Positions 32,569 to 44,084 of a stretch of 64,000 nt of DNA are shown one piece after another. The stretch comes from Hymenopellis radicata (lineage: Eukaryota; Basidiomycota; Agaricomycetes; Agaricales; Physalacriaceae), in the NCBI GenBank assembly GCA_015501595.1, contig JADNRX010000252.1, forward strand, positions 1 to 64,000. Direction: 5' to 3'. The position numbers were made by a program, and so were the translations under genes. The stretch's first letter is position 1. Each line of letters starts with the position of its first letter. Under the pieces are notes generated by a model. That model did not search any database. It was not told the DNA's origin and saw only the letters and a list, made by a program, of their open reading frames with translations.

Positions 32569-35500
32569 CTATAGACTGGCAAGGTGTTTGTCGAGCAAAT
32601 CAATGCCAGAAATAAGGTATTCAACCATCTCTGTGACCTTCGCGTCATCGGGGAGAACAAATGCGCGGCCGGGAGCAATATATACAGGATATCGACGAAT
32701 CCCAAATTGCTCTGTAGCCGCCTCCTGTAACATTATGCGACATTCTCCCCATGTTAGGTCAAGTCCGTCATGCTGTTTTGCCCAGTACCGACCCAGAAAT
32801 GTAATAATTTTCAACCGAGGCGATGCAAACGCTCCAAGAAACGCGCTTGACGAATTCTCTGGAACTGATAACATAATCATACAGACTTGAAAAATGTTAT
32901 GCCCACTAAGAAGGTATTTCCGTTGAGTCGACATGTCTGGGGTGAATTTCGGCCGAAATGGGTAAGGCAGCCGGCCACTCATTTGATCGTCTTCGTTTGC
33001 GTCGCCCAGGATCCAGTACGACGAGGTCAGGATGTACGAACAGAGAGCATGGCGCACAACGGGAATGTTTCGATACGGTAAGAGGATAGTGAGTAGATCG
33101 CACTCTGGGAACAGGTCATAAGCCACACCAACTCCTGTGAACAGAGCCCGGTCAAGAAGCTGGGTACCCGGCCATATATAGCGATACATGAGAGAACAAT
33201 CCTCAACATCTTCCAACCGAAATAGTAAGAGGTTTTTGATTAGTTGAGGCGAGAACCAGTCCTCCCAGTTAAAAAGCTTGAATAAAAATATGTTAATATG
33301 ATGGTAGGACATTTGCTGACAGAATGCAGCGATCACACCCAAGGCGAGAGAGCGAGGAGAATCAAGGTCAGCGGGATCATTTGGGACCGGCAGCTTTTCA
33401 AACAGAGGTTTTAGAGTTAGATAGATGTAATAACCATCCTGTTCGTCGTCCGGTTGATATTGTCTCTTGTGCAGAGTGGTGAAGATCTTGCTGACCAAAC
33501 ACTCCAACTCGGAAACGACGAGGGGATCTGCGGAAGGACAGGTTTGTACATGAATGAAATATTTCACAATGGTCAGTGTCATGCGCAACCCGGGATAGTT
33601 CAAGTCATTCACGAAGTGGGGGGGCTCGAAGTTATCGAATGAGCCGAATACACGTTGTAGACTCTTTTTAACTATCTTTCGGAAGGCTGGAACTTGACAA
33701 ATCCGTTCGAATGTAACAGCAGTTTCTTCGAATGGAACCGGTTTCCGATCACCTATATACAACTGAAATTCCTCAGTAGTGTAGATGTCCAGAATGGAAG
33801 GAGAGCTTGCACAGAGCTGAATGATAGGAAGCACCAGCGGCGAAGCATTTTGTATGTCATCCTCGGATGGCTCCTTTGTACGTTCAAGTATCAGCTCAAT
33901 AATTTCGACCCAGGTTTGTGGATGCAAACGAAGATGTGGATTTTCTGGGACATACTGCAAAAACATGTCTTTGGCTGACAGTTTGATATTCGATTCAGTA
34001 GATTCCACGGGGATCGCAGCAATGGCGGCAACGAGCTCGAGAGGGACTGGAGGATACTTGGGCAAAAACTTGAATGAGTACATATCTCCACTGTGCATCG
34101 CAAACTTTGTGGTACGAGCCAGACGTTCCAGCTGCAGGTACGCATTCCTGGCATCTAGCGGATTTTCTGGTGGAGAATCTATGATAGAAGCGAGAGGGGC
34201 GTATAAACGTTTCACCTCCGAGTTGTATGCGTAACCAAATTTCATAGTGAGCGGGAAGTGGTAATGCGACGGAAATCCACCAAGAGATTGCATGACGATG
34301 CTGCGAGCAGAGGGATTGGCAGAGTTTTCAAAAACCCAACTCAATACATCAACGGTAAATAGATCGCGCTGTAGACGAATCTTCACTGCCGATGCCTCTG
34401 CTTCTCTAATGGACTTTGGTGCTTTTCTACGCTCCTCTGGAGGAAGAAGGCGACGGAGCACCACGAAGAGAAGATTGGAAAGGGGAGTTTTGTATGGACA
34501 CTGCGGATGCACGGCCGAGAAGAAATGGGTAGCAAAGTAGGCGGTGTAGGTAACGAGGGTGAATACACCAGTGACGTATGCGAACGGTCCGTACAGTTGC
34601 AGCAGATAGACGACGAGCCCGAGGAAGAACAGCCCGAGCGAGAGGTGCATGAGTACTGGCAGCAGGCCGATGATTAGAGGGACCCTCCATGCCTGCAAGC
34701 CTTCGTAACGGTACTGGCGAAGAAGACTTCGATCTAACGGTGTCCCGGATGTCATAGCCATATACTGGTGTAGCCACTGCTTCGCCAACACGGCGACAAG
34801 TGCAGTGATCAAGCTCAGTGATAAGCTCGTGTACCACAAGCCGTTTATCCATAACTGCGAATGAGTGGGCATGAACCGCAGCGCGTCGGGAGACGAGATC
34901 ACTGGATCAAGATCAACAGCTGATCCGTTCGCGAGCGCGCGCTGGACAACCAAAATCTCAAAGAGAATAGAGCTCGACAGTTGGACGTAGTCGGGTTCGA
35001 GATTGTCAGCCGCCTGGATGAGGAAGGCCGTGACAACGGCAGAGAACAGACCGGCCTGTGAGGTGTATTAGAAGAGCAGGAAATACATCAGGACAACAGA
35101 CGTACGAATACAAGTAGCACGTCGACCGTATCGCGCGCATCCTCAGATAAATCGGTATCGAATATCTGGAACTCGTCGACACACATCCTCCAAACCCTGG
35201 CATTCGGCTGCGCCTCCTCAAAAATCGGATCTGGAGGGTACTTTTGCTCGTAGTCCATAGGGTCATACCCTGGTACTTTCATGAAAAGGCATCGAGTGCA
35301 ACAGCATATTCACGAACCTCTCGCATTGCGATCCACTGGTAGACCGAACAGCTTCTTGCGCGCACGACGACCTTTGCGTGCGCGAGGTGGATCATTATCA
35401 ACACCTTGGCGCTGCTTTTCGTCATCTAGAGCAGCATCACTTTCTTCGGCCGCATCTTCTTCTTCGGCATCATCATCGTCCTCTTCCAATTCGCCTGCAA

Positions 35501-35725
35501 TATCAACTTGGACGCCTTGGTTCCGTTTCTTCGCGCGCCCGGGGCGGAATTTCCGAGAACTTTCGTTAGCGTTATCCTCGCCAGCAGGCCGTATGGGCTC
35601 TGATTTCGGGGGGAGTGTCTTGCTGCGGGCAATGAGTTTGCCAGCTGGAGAGCGATTTCCGGTGAGTGGACGACAATATCAGCAGAGTTTTCCGGGATGT
35701 CATCTGCGCTGGGCAAGGTGGACAT
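32569..35725 (-). pseudogene. DUF6535 multi-pass membrane protein, R1 copy, exon-1 frame break
   Basis: Same gene as at 17102-20260. Exon 3 (35055-32569) is fully open, 829 codons including the stop, so the long C-terminal half that is split in L1 is whole here (FEPPHFVNDLNYPGLRMTL). Exon 2 is 35269-35106. Exon 1 (35725-35318) is 408 nt against 397 in L1: it has a 12-nt insertion and lacks one base in a C/T run (cactccccccg against cactctcccccg), which puts the start codon out of frame with the rest. Unless an alternative start or splice is used, the product cannot be made as in L1. The two copies therefore have complementary damage. Confidence 0.85.
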
Positions 35726-35879
35726 TGTCGACGATGGCTGTCGATGTGATGGCAAGGAGGTGGTGCCAGTCCGAAGTAAATTTTACCACGTCCGACTACA
35801 TCGTGTCGTCGGTGGCAATGCTTTTGTGGGTCCAGGTTCCCGGGCATTCCGGTGAAGTTGTGATCCCTAGCTACGGCTC

Positions 35880-37118
35880 GTAAAGGGAGACGACGACATT
35901 GGAGAATCGTTTGTGATGTTTGCGCCTTTCAGGTGGCGGATGGGAGGAATCTGGCTTCCTGCGTACTGGTTATCATGACCGGAATACCTCTATGGCGGTA
36001 ACGCGCGAAACCTGATGTTCTGCCAGCAACTTTTGGATGTCGGCTTCCGGGTGGTTGAGTCCAACACAAGGTTCCCGCCAATAATCCATGATAAGGCGGA
36101 TACCGTTGAATGTATTTCACTCGTTCTCATCGACCGCATCTTCTTCGTATGAAGGATTGTGGTAAGCCAGACGTCCGGCGAGTAGAACGGGAGAGAGGTC
36201 GTAAGGGCCCCATATGGAAGTCTCAATCAACACTATGCTGCTGGGACGACAAACTGGCGCGTTTTTCCTTCGAAGGAGATCGCCATTTAGAAGAGCGTCT
36301 CTGAAACTGGTCCCATGTCTTGGCGTTTGGCCCTCGCGTTGCAATGCGCTCTGTCATGAAGCGCGAACTTGCACAGGATCCTGGAGCGTGTGGGTCATCG
36401 TCAGAGATGGCGGTAACGGAGGGGTCTGAAGTTGGACAGACGTAAATTGTGCCATGAAACGGCGATAGAAGTCGCAGGTTTCTGGGGTAGTTGAACCGGT
36501 GAGTGACGATGCATCCCCGGCGATCCCACCGAATGAAGCGCGGGAAGTGGCCAAGAGGATAATGATGAATTAGATGAACGCGGAACATGACAGATACGGT
36601 CATTGCTGCATGGACCTAGATTTGGCACCTTCATAGGCTAGATCTCCAGCTTGAACCTCGCGCCCAGCTGCTGAACATTTGTCCTCGTCTACGGCGTCGA
36701 CTGTCTATCTCTTCCTGGATTTCGTAGGCATGTGGATCCGGCGCGTCGGTCAACGTATCGCAATCCAATGGCATGAATGGATTACGAGACGTGCTCTTTT
36801 GCAACATGACCTGTTGAAGTTGGTTTTGGTAAGAGGACGCGGCAATTATTTAATAATAAAACATACATGTTTGGCAGCCATGTCGTTCTCGGCTTCGCCG
36901 TCTTGCAGAGCAATGCTTTTTGGCAGGGCGCCTCGAGCATCCGAAGGCTTCTGTTTTCGATATTGCTCGTGAGTGTCCTTGTTCCATGGTAGGAACTCCT
37001 CGAGAAACTCTACAGGACTAATGCCAACCATGTATCCTGAAACCTCTTTTTAGTACTTCCTGGTCCGATGGGCGGTTCAAGGCGTCCGAGCCGCAGATTT
37101 TTTCGCTATGAGATTCAT
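35880..37118 (-). pseudogene. FunK1 kinase remnant, R1 copy
   Basis: Inverted partner of 15695-16940, with the same end point before the catalytic core. Pieces seen: VGISPVEFLEEFLPWNKDTHEQYRKQ (37031 downwards), MSVMFRVHL and FARFIRWDRRGCIVTHRF, DVWLTT region. Frame breaks differ in part from L1, so decay continued after duplication or the sequence was already broken. Confidence 0.78.
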
Positions 37119-37557
37119 GGTGCTGTTGTGGTGCGAATCAGGTTTACCATGATGGTTTTTGGTGAAAGACAACGTGATCGAGTTTGTCCATTGCCAAATG
37201 CGGCCCGGGATTGCCGATCAATGACAAAATGAAGAGCCTGTCTTTTGTTGCACGCGAACCATCACTGTCAGGAATAGAGACGCTATCCGAGTAAGTTTGC
37301 TGGACGGGCATCACCTATTATTTCTTCTTCTCTCGGCCGAATCCGACTTCCCAATAACACGACACGGCCTATCTTGGGACGTGCGTTTTACCGTTTCCCA
37401 AATATACATTCCTCGCAGTCAGCATTCTCGCACGACGCTCGCACCCATCATGTAGGATGTCGCTGAAGCACGCATAACCACCGACTTCTCAATAAAGGCA
37501 TCGCGTTCTCAGACGATCTCACTCGCTCGAGCCTCGCTTTACTTCCGAACTACCACC

Positions 37558-37727
37558 ATGTCCTCGAAACTTACTGCAGATGCCAATCCTCTGATGGCCG
37601 CCGCGACAAGGGTCACGCAGCAGTTCAACGTCGATCTAGCCAATCTGCCTGAGATGATGGATATGACTACTGAGACAATTACGGACAATGTTAACACAGT
37701 CAATGCAAGCTGTGCGTCGAATCTCCT
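37558..37727 (+). pseudogene. Orphan first exon of the intradiol dioxygenase
   Basis: 37558-37711 is nearly identical to exon 1 of the gene at 15202 (one visible residue change, QQFK to QQFN), including its promoter side and the intron donor GT at 37712. The similarity stops about 15 nt into the intron (gtgcgtcgaatctc), and unrelated sequence follows with a stop codon. It encodes about 51 residues of the dimerisation domain and no iron ligand. Confidence 0.9.
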
Positions 37728-37984
37728 CTAGTAATCTATCGGGGTTCAATTTGTCTCCTGCCCTCGTCTTCTCCTTGTACCGCCACGTCCTCAAGGCGAT
37801 CCTTCGTCGAAATGCACCTCGAAATGTTGGAAGACACCTGCCTTGCTCTGTGCGCCGCCAATGAACGCAAGGATCTGATATAATAGAAGAGAACAAGACC
37901 CTCAATGCTTGCTGGAACGCTCGAGAGTAGTGCCGCGCAAGGGTTGCCTAGATGGCCTGTTTGCATCCCGCCTTTCTTAACACT
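37728..37984. other. Spacer between R1 and R2, nothing recognised
   Basis: Unique segment of about 250 bp between the edges of the two duplications. No motif seen. Confidence 0.4.
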
Positions 37985-38796
37985 ATCTCAAAAATCCCTC
38001 ACAGCCCTTCGGTTACTCGTCGAGGCTGAAAACGCGTCTTCGTCGTGAGTAAAGTTGACTCAACACTATCTCGCTTATTCAGCCTCTCTGTGTGCAGCAC
38101 CGTCCTCCAGACGCCTATTCCAGATTCATCTTGTACGCGCTTGTGTGCTTTTCAAGATCGTATGATGCCTCTTGAACCATTCATAGCTGCCCCAACCAGC
38201 AATCCTGCCCCTGGCGAAACCATCATAGCATCGGAGCCTATCAATTACGCGAACTCGAGCCGTCAACACATCCGGCCTAGAGCGAGACAGCAAAAGGTGC
38301 GTTGAACTTCAAATTGCGTCCCCGGTCCGATCTGAGTCTTTGCCTAGTCCTGCCCACGCCAACACGCCTCAACTCGACATTCACCCGTTCCCCCTCCTAT
38401 AGCTCCACTGCGGCCATCCAACTATTCCTTGCACGTCTTGATTCGTATTCTCCGCATTTTGTCCACGTCTCTTTCTTCCCGCCCTCGAATACCTCACTTC
38501 CCTATGGCAGTTCCCTGGAATCAAATCCTTTTGTTGTACTCAATTGGCTATGAGCACCCAGATGCATCGACCCTCGAAGTAAGTACTGCTGCAGGCATTG
38601 CACTATATAGGCTGCCAGCAGTGTGAAGCAAAACTGCTCAGTTGTTCCGCCGAGTCATTCAAACGGTGTATCTGTCTTCGCGACCAGTCGCACGGAGTAA
38701 GAACACGAAGAGCGGTCGGTGGTGTCGGCAACAAGTCTTGGTGGACGCCTACCATTCCAAAGCAGTCCCCGAGTATCACAAGAAAAATTCAACCGC
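37985..38796 (+). pseudogene. Second partial copy of the AT-hook gene's 3' region
   Basis: Direct repeat of 23220-23990 (for example the shared GAAAACGCGTCTTCGTCGTGAGT at 38024-38049, split for display) and inverted to 28.0-28.3 kb. It retains the part deleted in L2. No AT-hook, no start codon of its own, several stops. Confidence 0.5.
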
Positions 38797-39020
38797 TGTG
38801 TCGTTTCGGGGCCCAAGGACCGCCTGCAGTCCCTTAGCCCTTCTGCGGGTGACCTTCCGGTAGCATGCCCTTGCTCAAACCTCTCGCTTTGGACACGAAG
38901 TCCTCAGACCGAACACGACACGGTCTCCCGTCGGTGCTGGTTCTACTTGGCGAAGCCATTTACGGTGTGATCCAGTCATGCGCCTTCTTGGTCACCCTAA
39001 GATAATTCCTTGGAAGGAGT
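38797..39020 (-). repeat. Structured interspersed repeat, copy 5
   Basis: Inverted partner of copy 4. The core and 3' hairpin are kept; the 5' hairpin is imperfect (ttccttggaagga). Confidence 0.65.
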
Positions 39021-39193
39021 ATCTTATATATCTCTATACACGTAAAGGAGTCTTGTTAGCCTTTCTGTATTATGGAGTATTAGCAGTGTGCTGGCTCCTG
39101 TCGATGGTTCATATCTGGCACAGGTTTATCTGAGGGTTTCCATTGATGAGGAGCTCAGTGAGTGTCGTATAACACCACCGCTTGAACTCAAAT

Positions 39194-40853
39194 TTATACA
39201 AGCGTTGACCACTCAGTAACATGAAGTTGTTTGAATAGCTGTCTATGACGTGCGACATTGTGTATATAAGGTATAAGAGAAGGTACGTAGTACTGTGGGC
39301 TCCATTGATAGGTGCACAATGCGAAAATAGGATAGAATAGCAGGCGGCGAGGTCGGCCACGACACTGCAAATGCTGAATAAGTACCGGAAGCCAACTCAA
39401 GACTAAAAATACAACAGACATCATCTACCGGGCTTCTGCAGGTCTTGAGGATGATTACGAAGTTGTGGAAAGCTATACAGTTGAGATAATGCTCATCGTC
39501 ATCCACACCGAATCATACCCGGGCCTTTGATGTCGAGGCGGACGATTTTGTGTTTGTCTTCTCGGCGTTTGTCTGTACGAGGCCATTCAGTCATTGCACA
39601 TAGACGCGAGAGGCGACATACACCGACTTCCGCCGAGGTTAACGGTCTCCCGTCCTTTCCAACTCGTGCAGGCAGTGGGCGCTGCACCTGATGTATGTGA
39701 TGAGTAGATGCTTGACGACCTGCCTATATTGCAAAAGTTGATAGTAATATAATGCGATATGGGAAAAAACAAACCTTCTTAAGCGACTTCGTATGAGATG
39801 CGGTTTTGAGTCGTTTGACTGGGGTTCCTATTTGGGGCGACGCCTCCCCACCTTGCTTACCGGACAGACAAGCTTCTGCGACATCGACATCGTGTTTCCT
39901 CTTGCTGGTAGGAGAAAGCGCGTCGATATTGGGGATGGTTGCCAACGGGAGCCGAAGCTCGTCTTCTTCTGAGGATTTGCTGATGACGGTAGGCGTGGAG
40001 GAGGGAGAGTCGTATGCAGCGATATCCTGCGTTGGCATCATATCTTCAAGACACATGCCTTTCTGTAGAACAATAAGTCCTGAAATTCTACACCGGAGCA
40101 TCTGTGAGACACGCACCCTCTTCGACCTAGGACTGGTAACGGCAAGTTCAGAGTCCTGGAACGACATGAGGTCGGTCAAGTTGAAAATTGGATGTCGCCT
40201 ACCGTCTCGACAACGCCACCAGCCTATAGCAGTTGATTAAACGAGGTCGAATAGTTTATCGAAAAAGTGTTACTCACGGGAGAAGTAACTCGTCCTTCGT
40301 TCTGAGCAGAGGGATCGACGTCGTCAACCTAGGGCTATTCAGCGCGATGAAGGTGATGTATGCATTAGGTGTACCGCGTCGATGGGAACGGTGATAATAG
40401 GCTAGGGAAGAGGAATGAGTAAAGGCGAGTTGCTGTCGAGTCGGCTCATACAGTCGGGTTGGCATAGTTTGCGGAGGCTGTAGAACCATTAGAATCTAGA
40501 TACGCATCGTGAGACGATATGGGGAAAGGCGTACAGCGCAGGACGCCCTTGTAGAAGTCTTCCAGGTCCTTTCGGGTTTGTGCATTAATCGCTCGGGTCT
40601 CGGCGAGATTCTTCGTGATTTCTGCGCGGTCCTTGTGGATCTGCTCTCTCAAGAGAGTCGTGAGCTGTATGTTGACGTCGGCGAGTTGGTCGGCGAGTTC
40701 CCTTCGGCGGGCAAGGAGATCCTTGAGGGTAGTTGTGGACGGAGCTGTAGCTGCTTGGTCGAGCTGGTCGAAGAGTTGGTCTAGTGCGGTTTCGATTTCT
40801 CTGATGCGAGCGGTGAGCACTTTGAACTCAGCTGAGGCAGGGCTAGTGGACAT
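39194..40853 (-). CDS. Gene B, R2 copy: coiled-coil, Ser/Pro- and Lys/Arg-rich protein
   Basis: Hand splicing gives ten exons: 40853-40535, 40477-40452, 40401-40375, 40328-40278, 40223-40203, 40155-40117, 40062-39775, 39723-39519, 39472-39429 and 39373-39194. They sum to exactly 1,200 nt in one frame, 399 residues. Residues about 5-105 look like a coiled coil (FKVLTARIREIETALDQLFD; ARRRELADQLADVNIQL; AEITKNLAETRAINAQ). Residues about 110-270 are Ser/Pro-rich and disordered, with basic clusters SPRSKRKG, SPTSKRKHDVD and KRLKTAS...KSLKK that could be nuclear signals. The C-terminal part (FHNFVIILKTCR; RGRPRRLLFYP) is unrecognised. No family name comes to mind. It is divergent from gene A. The small exons and conserved exon borders in the third copy support the model. 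Confidence 0.72.
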
Positions 40854-41180
40854 GGTGGGAAGAGATAGAGGAAGGGCGATCTGTTGGAGGCGGAATTTAT
40901 GTCAATGCGCCACAGTCATGCCAAACAAATACAAGCTACAATAGGCGCGATTCCTGTTGTCGTGGCGCGCGTAACACGAATTCTACGCGTCGAAATGAAG
41001 AATGTCATGGTGGTGAGAAGCAGAGAGCCAATTTCGTAATAGCGGTGCGACCCTGCACAACTTTCTGCCTCCCGCCTTTTCTCTGGCTGGACCTGTTGAC
41101 CCAGTAAGCGATGTCTGCCGCCGATCACGAACGCGACTTGCTTCCGACTTGCATCTACCTCTATTCCTACTACGATTTCT
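40854..41180. promoter_or_regulatory. Shared bidirectional promoter of A and B, R2 copy
   Basis: 327 bp between the divergent ATGs, matching the L2 promoter. ACGCGT lies at 40985-40990 and TGTCATGGTGG (reverse of the CCACCATGACA motif) just beside it at about 41003-41013. Confidence 0.5.
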
Positions 41181-41746
41181 ATGGCTCCCAAACGTCCTTA
41201 CTCGGACGAGTGGCATGATCTCGGCAAAGACACCATGACCTGGACATGCGACGCGACTGCTATCTCAAGAACAGATCTCGAGGAAGGCCAGAACAATAAC
41301 TATCAATTCAAGAAGCGTATCTGCAACGCTGAGCGGGGAATGCGGCCGAGTAAGCTTCATCTCGCCTATGCTGATTGTATGAAGCGAGCAAGCCCGCTAG
41401 AACCCCGCTACGTCGTGGACACCCCGGTGTCAATACCATCGTGAGCTGGCTTACCAGCGCGGCGCGCATTCGTACTAATCCCGCTCTACAGACCCCCGCC
41501 AAGTTTTGTTGATCCTGCCAGTACGTTCCACGCTTTCCTTCGTCTTCCTGCGATCATTTGTTGCATTTACCAGCTCGACCACCGAGTAACCCCTCGCACA
41601 TCCGAGGCGTTCTCCTCGAGGATAATATCGGGCGTGATAGGTTTACCGTCGACATCGCCAAATTCAAGACACTAGATAAGACCGCCGCGAGGACCTCTGT
41701 GGCCACCATTAACGACGAGAACAGTACGTCGAAGGCCTTTTGCTGA
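41181..41746 (+). CDS. Gene A, R2 copy: small unrecognised protein
   Basis: Exons 41181-41440, 41492-41520 and 41574-41746 join in frame to 153 residues. The N-terminus MAPKRPYSDEWHDLGKDTMTW is rich in charged and aromatic residues; the middle has KKRICNAERGMRPSKLHLAY; the last exon holds HIRGVLLEDNIGRDRFTVDIAKFKTLD. The tiny 29-nt middle exon is also found in L2. Differences from L2 are conservative in the last exon, which suggests constraint. No domain recognised; no signal peptide. Confidence 0.72.
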
Positions 41747-42778
41747 GTCCTCTCGTCTCATTTGGCTCATTTAGCTCCACCTACCGTGAAAGCGAAGACG
41801 AGCCTAAGCTCGCTTTTTAGTATTAAATAAGGGCAAGACCTCTTGTGTTCCTTCGACAAGGCCACGAAACCCCTTTCTGCTGCTTCCCTATCATTACGAC
41901 CCGCATGCACAAACTAGCCACATCGTATGTCTTCGATTTCCTCGCTTCAGTTGGAGTCTCAATCTATACAGTCTAGCAGAAGCCAATTTGGGCCGTATAT
42001 CACGCTGTTGGCATACTATTCTGTAATGCCCCGATTGTAATGTATCCACTATATCTCTCCAAGTCCTGCGAGTCTCCGTGTCGCTTGATCCCAGTCAGAG
42101 TACGAGTAGTACTAGCATAAGTACTGCGATGGCGATAGCTGCTTTACCCACTAATGGAATGACATGCTGCCTCGTGGACGTAAGTCTCAATAACCGATGC
42201 GCCACACGCAACTGAGTCAAAGCGTGTTACGCCAACCGCTTCTTCCATTGTCAATACGTATGAATAACCTTCACCTGACACTCTGGTCTCTGGTTACTGC
42301 TAGTCCAAACAACTTAAGCTGCCTGGGCTGTGTTCTCCAGCCAAGTCGCTAAACCACTTTGGTTATTCCTTCTTCGCCGAAGTCCTGCTTGTGTATGTAC
42401 ATCGGTTTACGGAAGACACTGAAGGCCATATCGCAGGCGACCGCAACTTCGAATAATAGAGAAAAGGTGTGTCGTTTATTCGTTACTCTCCAGCACCTTG
42501 AATTGTTCGTTTTACAGAAGTACGCTTTTGGGAGGTCGTCGGAACGGACAATCCTTCCATCGATGGCACTTGGCGGCTGATTTATACGACAGACTCTAGT
42601 AATCATGATTGCCGTCATCCTTCTATGCCTTGGAAGTCTACCACCGCAGATTGACTGCGCCACACATACGTCGGGCTGATCTGCGTCCCTAGTTTGTCCA
42701 TAATATGCACCCCGCCACCCATTCGAAAACCAAAAGGGTCAGTGCCCCTCTAAATTCTGAATAGGACTAAGTAAGATG
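41747..42778. other. 3' flank of gene A and unique sequence
   Basis: To about 42230 it is the R2 arm; beyond that it is unique. A few short open frames (for example around 42.36-42.66 kb) show no recognisable motif. Confidence 0.4.
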
Positions 42779-43015
42779 CTCCTTGGGTCATGGCCAAGGA
42801 GTGTCCCAGGGTGATCCTGAAGGGAGCATGGCCGGCTCATAAGGCTGAAATGCCGGGGATGATGAGGCAAATCAGCACCGACGGGGTAGGCTCTCGTCGC
42901 GTTCAAGCTGACGACTTGGTGTCCGAAGCGAGAGGTGTGAGCAAGGCGTGCTAACTGAAGGGCACCCGAAGGGCTAGGGGAGTGCTGGCACTTCCTAAAA
43001 CCCTTTTGCTTCTTT
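42779..43015 (+). repeat. Structured interspersed repeat, copy 6
   Basis: 5' hairpin ctccttgg-gtcatgg-ccaaggag, a ccggctcataaggctg segment, hairpin gacgacttggtgtcc, and a 3' hairpin ggggagtgctggcacttcct. Close to copy 2. Confidence 0.7.
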
Positions 43016-43523
43016 CGCACTTGAACTTCTTCCACTTCCAAGCTGCCAGTGAAACCGGAGAATACATAACTCAATGTCAAAGAAAGTCAAGAATCACCGT
43101 ATATGCATGCGCGTCAAACACGCGGTCTGCGCGAGAGAAAAACGTTGAATGCTCTCTTCGATTCTGTAACTCGGGGGGTTAAGGGACTGCAGGCAGTTCC
43201 TGAACCTTCGAAAACAGTGGTCACTTTGTGGCGAGATAATTTAAGGAGTTGCTAGTCGGTGGGGGCTAGAAATCTCGCTCGACAGGTCAGAATACAAAAG
43301 GAGAATTCCATTCAAGGTAGATGGGATAGGATACAGGTGGGTACGATGTGGACAAAGAGGGGTTGCAAGTGTGACGGATCCGAGAGGCAGGCTTTAGACG
43401 AAGTTCAGTAAAACTCTAGTATACAACGAGGCGAGACGTACAAGTGTGTGATTTAGAGATGCGAGTTTGTTTGGAAAATATGGAGCTGATACGAGTTCAC
43501 AAAGGCGGAGCTGAAGGGAAGTG
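43016..43523. other. Intergenic, 3' flank of the third A gene
   Basis: Non-coding, purine-rich on the plus strand. Nothing recognised. Confidence 0.4.
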
Positions 43524-44084
43524 TCAGAGGAAAGCGTGAAGAATTGGATTGAACGTGCCATTTTCCGTCTCGCTTTCGTCCTTGAGAGAGGTCAAACTGG
43601 GTTCCTTGCTAAACCTCGCGGGGTCCACCTTGAAATGATCCGAGCCTATATTGTCCTCCAATAAGACGCCCATGACGAGAGCAGGATTTCTCGGCGGTAA
43701 GGCTACGAGTACAATGAGATGTGAGTGACTGGAAGCAAAGCACCGCGCACAGTAAGGGTCTGGTATCATCTTGGGGCTGCAGGCAAGCTGAACAACCTGA
43801 GTATACTTGAGGTAGCTAGACTCACGATGGGACACCAGTAGCGAGGGCCTGAACGACGCAGCGAGGGACTACATACTGATGAGATGAAACAGGCAAAGGC
43901 GAGGTGCGAACATCGTACCGGCCAAACCCTCTTGAACGTTTGCTCGCCGACGTTTCCAGCAGCTGTTTGTAAGCTTCTTGGCCTCTATGATTCGGTCCTT
44001 GGCCTCACAGGCAGCGCTGAGCCAAAGAAAATCCTCTTCCAAATTGTTGAGGAACGACTCGGTGTAGGTACGTTTGGGAGGCAT
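43524..44084 (-). CDS. Gene A, diverged third copy
   Basis: The start MPPKRTYTESFLNNLEEDF (ATG at 44084) and the end PPRNPALVMGVLLEDNIGSDHFKVDPARF correspond to MAPKRPYSDEW and PPSNPSHIRGVLLEDNIGRDRFTVDIAKF of the other copies. Exon borders are at matching places: a short exon ending before GTGCGCGG and a last exon opening after an AG at about 43691. In the first exon I could not join LCLFHL with the HQYVVPRCVVQALATGVPS segment without a one-base shift or an extra intron, so it may be broken or have one more intron. Divergent from B across a short promoter. Confidence 0.55.

Larger units (their letters stand above)
30374..37727 (-). repeat. Inverted duplication arm R1 (partner L1, 15035-22355)
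   Basis: Reverse-complement partner of L1. Divergence is visible but low: in the DUF6535 membrane region I count two amino-acid differences over the first 165 or so residues of exon 3 from VVQRALANG, followed by one patch that is clearly different (PLLHADERMNGPVEFRIKAPR against RLLPPEERRKAPK). Confidence 0.9.
38030..42230 (-). repeat. Inverted duplication arm R2 (partner L2, 24300-28335)
   Basis: Carries AT-hook 3' piece, structured repeat copy 5, gene B (intact) and gene A (intact) in reverse of L2. The outer edge near 42230 is visible as loss of similarity after the shared gtgtggcgcat.ggttattgaga sequence. Confidence 0.88.

Noticed and set aside
42779..43015. Hammerhead or other known ribozyme in the structured repeat
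   Set aside because: CTGATGA-like sequence occurs in copy 6 but the matching GAAAC core and helix arrangement are absent, and other copies lack it.
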